Source of the DNA: an uncultured Lachnospiraceae bacterium
Lineage (GTDB): Bacteria > Bacillota > Clostridia > Lachnospirales > Lachnospiraceae
Assembly (NCBI GenBank): GCA_948438565.1
Contig: CAOJLW010000083.1
Span: forward strand, 1-9,052
Length of the DNA: 9,052 bases
Direction of reading: 5' to 3'
The stretch's first letter is position 1. Every line of letters starts with the position of its first letter. A program made the translations under genes and the position numbers. Below the pieces are notes generated by a model. The model was given only the letters and a program-made list of their open reading frames with translations, did not search any database and was not told where the DNA came from. This document shows, piece by piece, positions 1 through 6,276 of this stretch.

Positions 1-116
1 CTTTGGATGCGATCCGCGCGGCCAGCGTGGAAGAATTGGCCGAGACGCCTTCCATGGATATAAAATCTGCAAAAGCCGTATACCAACATTTTCATTCGGT
101 TGATGATGGGCGCTAA
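1..116 (+). CDS. uvrC: UvrABC excision nuclease subunit C, C-terminal fragment
   Basis: Only the last 37 codons are in the window, read in frame from base 3 and ending in TAA at 114-116. The peptide begins LDAIRAASVEELAETPSM and ends with KAVYQHFH plus a short polar tail. This fits the second hairpin of the C-terminal tandem helix-hairpin-helix DNA-binding domain of UvrC, where family members typically show an 'I..As.eeLa..pgi....A..iy..lh' pattern. UvrC is the cytoplasmic nuclease that makes the 3' and 5' incisions around bulky DNA lesions marked by UvrA and UvrB. The assignment rests on a short tail, supported by the common clostridial order uvrC-hprK-murB-rapZ-whiA. No terminator hairpin follows the stop codon, so read-through into hprK is possible alongside the promoter that overlaps this 3' end. 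Confidence 0.8.
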   Translation, partial: LDAIRAASVEELAETPSMDIKSAKAVYQHFHSVDDGR

Positions 117-128
117 GTATGCTATACT
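100..128 (+). promoter_or_regulatory. Sigma-A-type extended -10 promoter for hprK
   Basis: A -35 box TTGATG (100-105) is separated by exactly 17 bases from a -10 box TATACT (123-128). The -10 box is preceded by TGC (120-122), an extended -10 TGn element. The -35 box and most of the spacer lie inside the last codons of uvrC. Transcription would start near 135, giving a leader of about 35 nt that carries the GGAGAG Shine-Dalgarno (155-160) ahead of the hprK ATG. The match to the vegetative consensus is seen directly; activity is inferred. Confidence 0.75.
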
Positions 129-168
129 ATAAAATACCAATTATGCATAAAAAAGGAGAGGATTTTGT

Positions 169-1104
169 ATGGAAGGTGTCAGCGTAGAAAAGATTATAAA
201 AAAACTGGAACTCAAAAATTTTACCGAAGGTCTTGAGATTAAGGAACGCCGCATTACGATTGCCGATGTAAACCGTCCGGCGTTGCAGCTCAACGGTTTT
301 TTTGAGCATTTTGAGCAGTCGCGCGTTGAGATTATCGGTATGGTGGAGTATGCCAATCTGCAAAAAAAGACAGAGGAAGAACGAAAGGCGTTATATGAGG
401 GGTTTTTGTCCTACGACATTCCGTGTATTATCTTTTGTCGCGGTTTTGAGCCGGATATGATGTTTTTGGATACGGCGAGGCGCAATGGGATTCCGATTCT
501 TGGCACGGAACGCGCGACGTCGGACTTTATGGCGGAGCTGATTTCTGTGTTGACAGAGGAATTGGCGCCTTGTATTACGATTCATGGGGTGCTCGTGGAT
601 GTTTACGGCGAAGGCCTGATGATTATGGGGGAAAGCGGCATTGGAAAGAGCGAGGCCGCCTTGGAGCTGGTAAAAAGAGGGCATCGCCTGGTGACGGACG
701 ACGTAGTGGAGATCCGTAAAATCAACGATCATACGTTGGTCGGTACGTCGCCGGAGGTTACCCGGTATTTTATCGAATTAAGAGGCATTGGTATTATCAA
801 TGTCAAGACTCTCTTTGGCGTGGAATGCGTCAAGGAAAAACAAAATATCGACCTGGTGATTAAGCTTTCGGACTGGGAAAAAGGAAACGATTATGACCGC
901 CTGGGCATGGAAGAAGAGTACACGGAGATTTTAGGCAATAAAATCGTCTGCCATTCGCTGCCGATCCGCCCGGGACGGAACCTCGCCGTGATCTGTGAGG
1001 CGGCTGCGGTCAACCATCGCCAGAAAAAGATGGGTTACAATGCCGCTCAGGAATTATACCGACGTGTACAGGCAAACCTGATGAAGGGCAGCGAAGAAGA
1101 ATAA
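169..1104 (+). CDS. hprK: HPr kinase/phosphorylase
   Basis: This 311-residue protein has the usual full length for HprK. The family enzyme phosphorylates Ser46 of the phosphocarrier HPr using ATP or pyrophosphate and reverses the reaction by phosphorolysis. It thereby feeds glycolytic status (fructose-1,6-bisphosphate, phosphate) into CcpA-dependent catabolite repression and control of sugar uptake; it is a cytoplasmic hexamer. The N-terminal domain spans about residues 1-130. The catalytic domain carries the conserved IHGVLVDVYG segment with His139, the Walker A loop GESGIGKS at 154-161 (Lys160), the following RLVTDD acidic pair, the signature IELRGIGIINV near 203-213, and LPIRPGRNLAV near the C-terminus. 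All the key motifs are intact, so both activities are expected. The ATG start has a good GGAGAG ribosome site 8 bases upstream and its own promoter. The M18 peptidase gene begins 25 bp after the stop. Confidence 0.96.
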   Translation: MEGVSVEKIIKKLELKNFTEGLEIKERRITIADVNRPALQLNGFFEHFEQSRVEIIGMVEYANLQKKTEEERKALYEGFLSYDIPCIIFCRGFEPDMMFLDTARRNGIPILGTERATSDFMAELISVLTEELAPCITIHGVLVDVYGEGLMIMGESGIGKSEAALELVKRGHRLVTDDVVEIRKINDHTLVGTSPEVTRYFIELRGIGIINVKTLFGVECVKEKQNIDLVIKLSDWEKGNDYDRLGMEEEYTEILGNKIVCHSLPIRPGRNLAVICEAAAVNHRQKKMGYNAAQELYRRVQANLMKGSEEE

Positions 1105-1129
1105 AAAGATATTAGAAAGGGCGGCAGCT

Positions 1130-2527
1130 ATGGAAAACAAAAATGCATGGGAAAAATATGACGAAGGGGATAAACGGCAGCAGGTGATGGATTTTGCGGA
1201 GGAATACCGGCAATTCCTTTCCGCCTGCAAGACGGAGCGGGAATGTGTGCGTGAATTTACCGCGTTGGCCAAACAGGCCGGGTTTGTGGAGTTGTCCGAG
1301 CGGATCAAAAGCGGTGAACCGATAAAAGCCGGGGATAAAATCTATGTCAGCCATATGGGAAAAGCTATGGCGTTGTTTGTGATAGGCGAGCAGGACATCG
1401 AAGCGGGCATGAACATCCTGGGCGCGCACGTAGATTCCCCGCGCCTGGATTTAAAACAGGTGCCGTTGTATGAGGACAACCAGATGGCGATGCTCGATAC
1501 GCATTATTACGGCGGGGTCAAGAAATACCAGTGGGTGACTCTGCCATTGGCTCTGCACGGCGTATTTGCCAAGAAAGACGGTACAGTGGTCGATGTCAAT
1601 ATCGGCGATCGTCCGGGTGATCCGGTCTTTGGGATCAGCGATCTTTTGATTCATTTGGCCAGTGAGCAGATGGAGAAAAAGGCCGCCAAGGCCATCGAAG
1701 GTGAAAAACTGGATATCCTGATTGGAAGCATCCCGAATCAAACCGGAGAAGGCAAGGAAAATGCCAAGGATACTGTAAAAGCAAATATCCTTCGGATTTT
1801 AGAGGAAGCCTACGGCATATCGGAAGAGGATTTCCTCTCCGCAGAAATTGAGGCGGTTCCGGCAGGCGAAGCCAGGGACTATGGGTTTGACCGCAGCATG
1901 ATTATGGGATACGGACATGACGACCGTGTGTGCGCGTATCCGTCTTTTCGGGCGCTGCTGAATATGGAAGCGCCGGAGAAAACGGCCGTATGTTTGCTCG
2001 TAGATAAAGAGGAGATCGGAAGCGTGGGCGCTACCGGAATGCATTCCAGATTTTTTGAGGACGCCGTAGCGGAGCTCGTCCATTTACAGGGCGGCGACTG
2101 CGTATTGTCCGTACGCCGCGCCATGCGCAATTCCAAAATGCTCTCTTCGGACGTCAGCGCGGCCTATGATCCCAATTATCCGGAGGTGACCGAAAAACGG
2201 AATGCGGCTTATTTTGGAAAGGGACTGGTTTTCAATAAATATACCGGTTCACGCGGAAAGAGCGGTTCCAATGACGCAAATGCGGAATATATGGCCGAAA
2301 TCCGCAATATATTAGACGGAAATCAAATTATGTTTCAGACGTCGGAGCTGGGCAAAGTGGATCAGGGAGGCGGCGGAACGATCGCATATATCCTGGCCAA
2401 TTACGGTATGCAGGTAATCGACAGTGGAGTGGCGGTGTTAAATATGCACGCGCCATGGGAAATTATCAGCAAAGTGGATTTATATGAAGCATGGTTGGGG
2501 TATGAAGCATTTTTAAAAGAGGCATAG
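1130..2527 (+). CDS. M18-family metallo-aminopeptidase
   Basis: The 465-residue protein matches peptidase family M18 (aspartyl aminopeptidase / yeast Lap4-like), whose members use two zinc or cobalt ions to remove N-terminal residues, often acidic ones, in the cytoplasm. Metal-site motifs occur in the expected order: GAHVDSPRLD with His100 and Asp102, GYGHDDRV with Asp264, DKEEIG with Glu294/Glu295, the SDVSAAYDPNYPE segment near 340, and MHAPWE with His440. Gly-rich stretches such as GKVDQGGGGT are also family-like. Length is normal for the bacterial 'aminopeptidase 1' branch, and no signal peptide is seen. The ATG has a GAAAGG Shine-Dalgarno at 1115-1120, 9 bases upstream. The gene lies 25 bp after hprK and 7 bp before murB, so it is probably co-transcribed. 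A role in peptide recycling is plausible; the natural substrate cannot be read from the sequence, so no gene symbol is given. Confidence 0.92.
   Translation: MENKNAWEKYDEGDKRQQVMDFAEEYRQFLSACKTERECVREFTALAKQAGFVELSERIKSGEPIKAGDKIYVSHMGKAMALFVIGEQDIEAGMNILGAHVDSPRLDLKQVPLYEDNQMAMLDTHYYGGVKKYQWVTLPLALHGVFAKKDGTVVDVNIGDRPGDPVFGISDLLIHLASEQMEKKAAKAIEGEKLDILIGSIPNQTGEGKENAKDTVKANILRILEEAYGISEEDFLSAEIEAVPAGEARDYGFDRSMIMGYGHDDRVCAYPSFRALLNMEAPEKTAVCLLVDKEEIGSVGATGMHSRFFEDAVAELVHLQGGDCVLSVRRAMRNSKMLSSDVSAAYDPNYPEVTEKRNAAYFGKGLVFNKYTGSRGKSGSNDANAEYMAEIRNILDGNQIMFQTSELGKVDQGGGGTIAYILANYGMQVIDSGVAVLNMHAPWEIISKVDLYEAWLGYEAFLKEA
2515..2522 (+). promoter_or_regulatory. Distant ribosome binding site for murB, inside the upstream gene
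   Basis: AAAAGAGG ends 12 bases before the GTG start of murB, and it lies within the last codons of the peptidase gene. The spacing is longer than optimal and no better site exists, so murB initiation may depend on ribosomes finishing the upstream gene (translational coupling). An in-frame TTG at 2556 is a possible alternative start but has no purine-rich site at a better distance. Confidence 0.45.
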
Positions 2528-2534
2528 ATAGAGC

Positions 2535-3452
2535 GTGGAACAGATACAAAATGAATTGGAACAGGTATTGGAAGAAGGACAGATCCTGCGTGACGAGCCG
2601 TTAAAAAATCATACGACATTCCGTGTCGGCGGCCCGGCGGATTTGTTTTTGACGCCGGATTCGGATCAGCTCTTACAGGTGATCCGAATTCTCTCCCGGC
2701 ATCGGATCCCGATAACGGTGATCGGAAACGGCAGCAATCTTTTAGTGAGCGATCAAGGCGTTCGCGGTGCGGTGATTGAAATTGGCAGGCGGATGTCGGG
2801 CATTGCAGTCCAGGGGGAGTGTATATGCGCTCAGGCCGGCGCGCTGTTGTCCAAAGTGGCGCAGCAGGCATATCAAAGCGGCCTTTCCGGTCTGGAATTT
2901 GCGGCGGGCATTCCAGGCAGCATAGGCGGTGCCATTGTGATGAATGCCGGGGCATACGGCGGAGAAATGAAAGACATCGTAACGTTTGTAAAGGTTTTGA
3001 GCAGGGACGGTCAAATCCTAGAGCTGACCAACGGCCAGATGGATTTTGCATATCGGCATAGCTGCGTGGCCGCCAACGACTATTTGGTTTTGGAAGCGTC
3101 TGTTCGCTTAAGCAGGCGGGATCCGGAGAAAATTCGTCGGGAAATGGAAGAGCTTGGCCGGCAGCGCACGAGCAAACAGCCGTTAGAATATCCGAGCGCA
3201 GGCAGTACGTTTAAACGCCCGGAGGGTTATTTTGCGGGTAAGCTGGTCATGGACGCAGGCCTTGCCGGATTTTCGATCGGCGGAGCGCAGGTATCCACAA
3301 AGCACTGCGGCTTTGTGATCAACCGCCAAGATGCGACGGCGGCCGATATCCTGGCGGTGATACGTCATGTGCAGCAGACCGTCAGAGAACGGTTCGGGCA
3401 GGAATTAAAGACCGAAGTCAGACTTTTGGGGGAGTTTTCAGGTGATGGCTGA
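2535..3452 (+). CDS. murB: UDP-N-acetylenolpyruvoylglucosamine reductase
   Basis: The 305-residue flavoprotein reduces UDP-GlcNAc-enolpyruvate to UDP-MurNAc with NADPH, the second committed step of peptidoglycan precursor synthesis in the cytoplasm. The FAD-binding half shows NHTTFRVGGPAD (25-36), IGNGSNLLVSD (63-73) and the block GLEFAAGIPGSIGGAIVMNAG. The C-terminal MurB domain shows YRHS, then YPSAGSTFKRP with the expected proton-donor Ser224, and KTEVRLLGE near the end with Glu294 as the expected catalytic glutamate. The compact length and the SAGSTFKRP form point to the short type II MurB common in Gram-positives. The start is GTG, 7 bp after the peptidase stop; its ribosome site is weak and distant, so the exact N-terminus is slightly uncertain. 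The C-terminus is ordinary. The next gene, rapZ, follows after 41 bp. Confidence 0.96.
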   Translation: MEQIQNELEQVLEEGQILRDEPLKNHTTFRVGGPADLFLTPDSDQLLQVIRILSRHRIPITVIGNGSNLLVSDQGVRGAVIEIGRRMSGIAVQGECICAQAGALLSKVAQQAYQSGLSGLEFAAGIPGSIGGAIVMNAGAYGGEMKDIVTFVKVLSRDGQILELTNGQMDFAYRHSCVAANDYLVLEASVRLSRRDPEKIRREMEELGRQRTSKQPLEYPSAGSTFKRPEGYFAGKLVMDAGLAGFSIGGAQVSTKHCGFVINRQDATAADILAVIRHVQQTVRERFGQELKTEVRLLGEFSGDG

Positions 3453-3478
3453 AAGAGCGCTAATACCAATGTAAGGGC

Positions 3479-3486
3479 GGGAGAGG
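3479..3486 (+). promoter_or_regulatory. Ribosome binding site fixing the GTG start of rapZ
   Basis: GGGAGAGG lies 7 bases upstream of the GTG at 3494. The peptide begins directly with the family-typical MKLVILTGMSGAGKS, which supports this start over any other. Confidence 0.75.
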
Positions 3487-3493
3487 TGGAATC

Positions 3494-4384
3494 GTGAAAT
3501 TAGTTATTTTAACCGGTATGTCAGGCGCCGGAAAGAGTACGGCCCTAAAAATGATGGAAGATATTGGATTTTATTGCGTGGATAATCTTCCGGTTCCTTT
3601 GATTGAAAAATTTATTGAGTTGTCCGAGACAAGCAAAGAGGAACTGCAAAAATTTGCCATCGGGGTGGATATCCGAAGCGGCAATTTCTTTTCGGAGCTT
3701 CAGGAGGTGTTAAAGCGTCTGGACAAGGGCGGGAAAGCTCCGGAAATCCTCTACTTGGATGCGGAGGATGCGGCTCTGGTCAAACGCTATAAGGAGACGA
3801 GACGCAGCCATCCGCTTTCCGGAGGCGAACGGATTTGGACAGGGATTGCCGCGGAGCGGGCAAAGCTAGGATTTTTACGCGAGCGGGCGGATTATATTAT
3901 CGATACCAGCCGGCTGTTGACCAGGGAGCTGCGGGCGGAGCTGGACAAGATCTTTGTCCGTCAGCAGGACTATAAGAGTCTGTTTATTACGGTCGTATCT
4001 TTTGGCTTTAAGTACGGCATTCCTGTGGATTCCGATCTGGTCTTTGACGTCAGATTTTTGCCCAACCCGTATTATGTGGAAGGGTTGCGCGCCAAAAGCG
4101 GCAATGACAAAGAGGTGCAGGATTATGTGCTGCAATTTAAGGAGGCCTATATTTTTTTGAGTAAGCTGACGGATATGGTAAATTTTTTAATCCCGAATTA
4201 TATCATTGAAGGGAAAAACCAGCTCGTAATCAGTATCGGCTGTACCGGCGGCAAGCACCGTTCCGTGACGTTGGCCAACGAGCTGTATCGGCAGATTTCC
4301 GGCAATAACGAATATGGTTTAAAAATTGAACATCGGGATATAGAAAAAGATGCGTTGAGGAAGCAGGATGTCATTTTCGAGTAA
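3494..4384 (+). CDS. rapZ: RNase adapter RapZ / YvcJ-type nucleotide-binding protein
   Basis: The 296-residue protein is a full-length member of the RapZ/YvcJ family of P-loop proteins. The Walker A loop GMSGAGKST occupies residues 8-16 and is followed by the family block GFYCVDNLP. The middle holds DIRSGNFF, LDAEDAALVKRYKETRRSHPL and the SFGFKYGIPVDSDLVFDVRFLPNPYY block. The C-terminal domain has GCTGGKHRS at 249-257, the region that in Escherichia coli RapZ is tied to RNA and glucosamine-6-phosphate sensing. In E. coli RapZ delivers the small RNA GlmZ to RNase E and so tunes glmS; in Bacillus subtilis YvcJ binds and hydrolyses nucleotides and affects competence, and no GlmZ system is known there. 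Its role here is therefore inferred only as coupling nucleotide or amino-sugar status to wall synthesis, consistent with murB upstream. The last 17 bases overlap whiA. Confidence 0.95.
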   Translation: MKLVILTGMSGAGKSTALKMMEDIGFYCVDNLPVPLIEKFIELSETSKEELQKFAIGVDIRSGNFFSELQEVLKRLDKGGKAPEILYLDAEDAALVKRYKETRRSHPLSGGERIWTGIAAERAKLGFLRERADYIIDTSRLLTRELRAELDKIFVRQQDYKSLFITVVSFGFKYGIPVDSDLVFDVRFLPNPYYVEGLRAKSGNDKEVQDYVLQFKEAYIFLSKLTDMVNFLIPNYIIEGKNQLVISIGCTGGKHRSVTLANELYRQISGNNEYGLKIEHRDIEKDALRKQDVIFE

Positions 4385-5300
4385 AGTAAAAGCGGAATTG
4401 GCCAAACAGGTGGGAGCCAGCAGACATTGCCGGCTGGCCGAGCTGGCAGTGATTTTAGCCTGCTCCGGAAAGCTAAAAGCCAGGGATCAGGAGATCTGTC
4501 TTACGCTTGACACCGAGAATGGGTTGTTAAAAGAGAAATACACGATGTTGTTGTCGCTGTTGTTTGGAATTGATGAAGCGCCGGAGTGGATTTGCGGCGA
4601 GACTGCATTGCAGATTTTAGAAAGCGTAAAGATTTGGGACAAACGAAGCGGGCAGTTTTTTGATATGGAGACGGTGAATGGTATGCTGATCCAGCATTCC
4701 TGTTGCAGACGGGCCTTTATCCGGGGGGCGTTTTTGGCCGCTGGATCGATGAGCAACCCCAATAAGGCGTATCATTTTGAAATTGTATGCCGAAGCGTGC
4801 GGCAGGCAAAACAGATACAGGCTGCGATGAATCGGTTTGACGTGGATGCAAGAGTTGTGGCGAGAAAAAAAAATCAGGTGGTCTATGTCAAGGAAGGCGA
4901 ACATATTGTCGATTTACTCAATATTATGGAAGCCCATGTGGCATTGATGGACTTGGAAAATGTCCGGATTGTCAAAGAGATGCGCAATTTTGTCAATCGG
5001 CAGGTCAATTGCGAGACGGCGAATATCAGTAAGACAGTCAACGCCGCCGTTCGGCAAATTGAGGATATTCTCTATATAAAAGGCAGGATGGGGTTGGACG
5101 CTCTGCCGGATCATCTGCGGGAAATTGCCTTGCTTCGTCTGGAATATCCGGATATGCCGTTAAAAGAGCTGGGGGCGTATTTAAACCCTCCGGTTGGAAA
5201 GTCCGGCGTCAACCACAGACTTCGGAAGATTTCGGAGCTTGCCGCAGAGCTTGGTAAAGTGCATTTGGACAAAAAAAGCCGACAGTCAGCAATGGAGTGA
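4368..5300 (+). CDS. whiA: DNA-binding regulator WhiA
   Basis: This 310-residue protein matches WhiA (YvcL in Bacillus). The N-terminal part opens MSFSSKVKAELAKQ, as usual in the family. A degenerate LAGLIDADG homing-endonuclease-like domain follows, with CCRRAFIRGAFLAAGSMSNP at about 112-131 and the EIVCRS, RKKNQVVYVKEGEHI and NFVNRQVNCETAN blocks. The C-terminal helix-turn-helix spans about 264-291 (PLKELGAYLNPPVGKSGVNHRLRKI). Catalytic acidic residues of true homing endonucleases are absent at the LAGLIDADG position, as is normal for WhiA. In actinobacteria WhiA activates sporulation and division genes; in B. subtilis it affects cell division and chromosome segregation without clear transcriptional targets. 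The ATG lies inside the end of rapZ, with TGAGGA at 4356-4361 as ribosome site, so the two are translationally coupled. The lipid kinase gene begins 7 bp downstream. Confidence 0.96.
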   Translation: MSFSSKVKAELAKQVGASRHCRLAELAVILACSGKLKARDQEICLTLDTENGLLKEKYTMLLSLLFGIDEAPEWICGETALQILESVKIWDKRSGQFFDMETVNGMLIQHSCCRRAFIRGAFLAAGSMSNPNKAYHFEIVCRSVRQAKQIQAAMNRFDVDARVVARKKNQVVYVKEGEHIVDLLNIMEAHVALMDLENVRIVKEMRNFVNRQVNCETANISKTVNAAVRQIEDILYIKGRMGLDALPDHLREIALLRLEYPDMPLKELGAYLNPPVGKSGVNHRLRKISELAAELGKVHLDKKSRQSAME

Positions 5301-5302
5301 GG
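5294..5302 (+). promoter_or_regulatory. Ribosome binding site deciding the lipid kinase start
   Basis: The purine run GGAGTGAGG overlaps the whiA stop codon and lies 5 bases before the ATG at 5308. The open frame extends further up to a TTG at 5194, but that would add 38 residues read from inside whiA with no family similarity. The site and the typical N-terminus MKKLLFIFNPYAGK favour 5308. Confidence 0.8.
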
Positions 5303-5307
5303 ATACG

Positions 5308-6201
5308 ATGAAAAAATTGTTGTTTATATTTAATCCATATGCGGGAAAAACGCAGATCAAAAATAAATTGCTGCAAATTTTGGATATTATGGTTGCCCAA
5401 GGGTATGAGGTGACGATTTATCCGACGCAGGCGCGATCAGATGCGTTTCGTTGGGTGCAGGAAAAAGCCGGAACATACGATCTTGTCGTTTTAAGCGGCG
5501 GTGACGGGACGTTAGACGAGGCAGTCGGAGGCATGATGCTCTCGGAGCATAAAGTTCCGATAGGTTACATACCCGCCGGCAGCACCAATGACTTTGCCAA
5601 TTCGCTTAAAATTCCAAAGGATATGGTCAAAGCGGCAAAAATAGCGGTTTCCGGCAGACGTTTTGCCTGTGACGTCGGCGCGTTTAACGGCAAATCCTTT
5701 ATTTATGTCGCGGCTTTTGGCATTTTTACCGCGGCGTCTTATAAAACTCGTCAGGAGTGGAAAAATATTTTGGGTCATGCGGCCTATTTTCTGGAAGGCG
5801 TCAAAAGCCTGTATGAAATTACTTCGTACTATATGCGGGTGGAATATGACGATATCGTGATTGAGGATGAATTTATTTTTGGCATGATAACAAATTCCAA
5901 TTCGGTCGGCGGATTTAAAAATATGACCGGAAAAAATGTGCTTTTGGATGACGGCAAATTTGAAGTGACGCTGATCCGGCTGCCGAAAAATATCGTGGAA
6001 TTGAATGAAATCCTGGCTTCCCTGACCAATTTAATTGATGATACAGAGTTGATCTATTCGTTTAAAAGCGATCATATTACCTTTTTCTCAGATGAGAAAG
6101 TTTCCTGGACCTTGGACGGTGAATTTGGCGGCAGCTACTTTGAAGTAACGGTTCAAAATATCCGGCAGGCGTTGGAATTTATGGTTCGGGAAAAATTGTG
6201 A
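5308..6201 (+). CDS. Diacylglycerol kinase-family lipid kinase (YegS/DgkB-like)
   Basis: The 297-residue protein belongs to the soluble diacylglycerol/sphingosine kinase fold (DgkB, YegS, BmrU). It begins with the conserved FIFNPYAGK strand-loop. The nucleotide-binding GGDGT lies at 64-68 with the magnesium-site Asp66, followed by LDEAVGG where LNE is more usual. IPAGSTNDFA at 88-97 replaces the common GTxNDFA, with Ser at 92. A C-terminal LDGE (269-272) supplies the likely catalytic glutamate Glu272, aligned by motif with the DGE of Staphylococcus DgkB. Family members phosphorylate diacylglycerol or related lipids at the inner membrane face, recycling the diacylglycerol released during lipoteichoic acid synthesis. 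There are no transmembrane segments. It follows whiA by 7 bp, so it is likely the last gene of the operon; the substrate is unproven, so no symbol is given. Confidence 0.9.
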   Translation: MKKLLFIFNPYAGKTQIKNKLLQILDIMVAQGYEVTIYPTQARSDAFRWVQEKAGTYDLVVLSGGDGTLDEAVGGMMLSEHKVPIGYIPAGSTNDFANSLKIPKDMVKAAKIAVSGRRFACDVGAFNGKSFIYVAAFGIFTAASYKTRQEWKNILGHAAYFLEGVKSLYEITSYYMRVEYDDIVIEDEFIFGMITNSNSVGGFKNMTGKNVLLDDGKFEVTLIRLPKNIVELNEILASLTNLIDDTELIYSFKSDHITFFSDEKVSWTLDGEFGGSYFEVTVQNIRQALEFMVREKL

Positions 6202-6211
6202 GATTTAGGAC

Positions 6212-6228
6212 TTTATTTTTAAAATAAA
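6212..6228 (+). repeat. Perfect AT-only palindrome between the lipid kinase and fba
   Basis: The arms TTTATTTT (6212-6219) and AAAATAAA (6221-6228) are exact reverse complements around a single central T. The palindrome begins 10 bases after the lipid kinase stop and covers the position of the fba -35 box. It could be an operator half-site pair or the remains of a weak AT-rich terminator; no GC-rich stem or clean terminator is present between the two genes. Confidence 0.6.
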
Positions 6229-6240
6229 TTAAGCTATACT
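6212..6240 (+). promoter_or_regulatory. Candidate fba promoter
   Basis: The -10 box TATACT (6235-6240) lies within GCTATACTATAA (6233-6244), identical over 12 bases to the hprK promoter core. At the 17-base spacing the -35 position reads TTTATT, which matches the consensus at only three of six bases and falls in the palindrome. The surrounding AT-rich tract could act as an UP-like element. The leader then carries AGGAG (6263-6267) 9 bases before the ATG. Strong expression is expected for a glycolytic gene, but the weak -35 leaves the call moderate. Confidence 0.6.
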
Positions 6241-6276
6241 ATAAGAAATCAAATATAAGAAAAGGAGAGAATCATT

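Noticed and set aside
391..732. Antisense open frame of 113 codons within hprK, and similar long antisense frames in the peptidase, murB and glnN.
   Set aside because: They lie opposite strongly conserved coding sequence and show no domain, ribosome site or promoter; they are shadows of codon bias on the + strand.
2819..3061. 80-codon + strand frame inside murB.
   Set aside because: It is an out-of-frame shadow of murB, rich in Arg and Ser with no motif; the murB frame is fully conserved through the same bases.
3445..3474. Nine-codon ORF (MAERALIPM) starting inside the murB stop and preceded by GGGGGAG at 3428-3434.
   Set aside because: It is too short to judge, shows no recognisable motif and fills a gap that already contains the rapZ ribosome site. 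A chance ATG overlap is the simpler explanation.
5194..5307. N-terminal extension of the lipid kinase frame to a TTG at 5194.
   Set aside because: The 38 extra residues are read through the end of whiA in another frame, have no family similarity, and a good ribosome site with a typical N-terminus exists at 5308.
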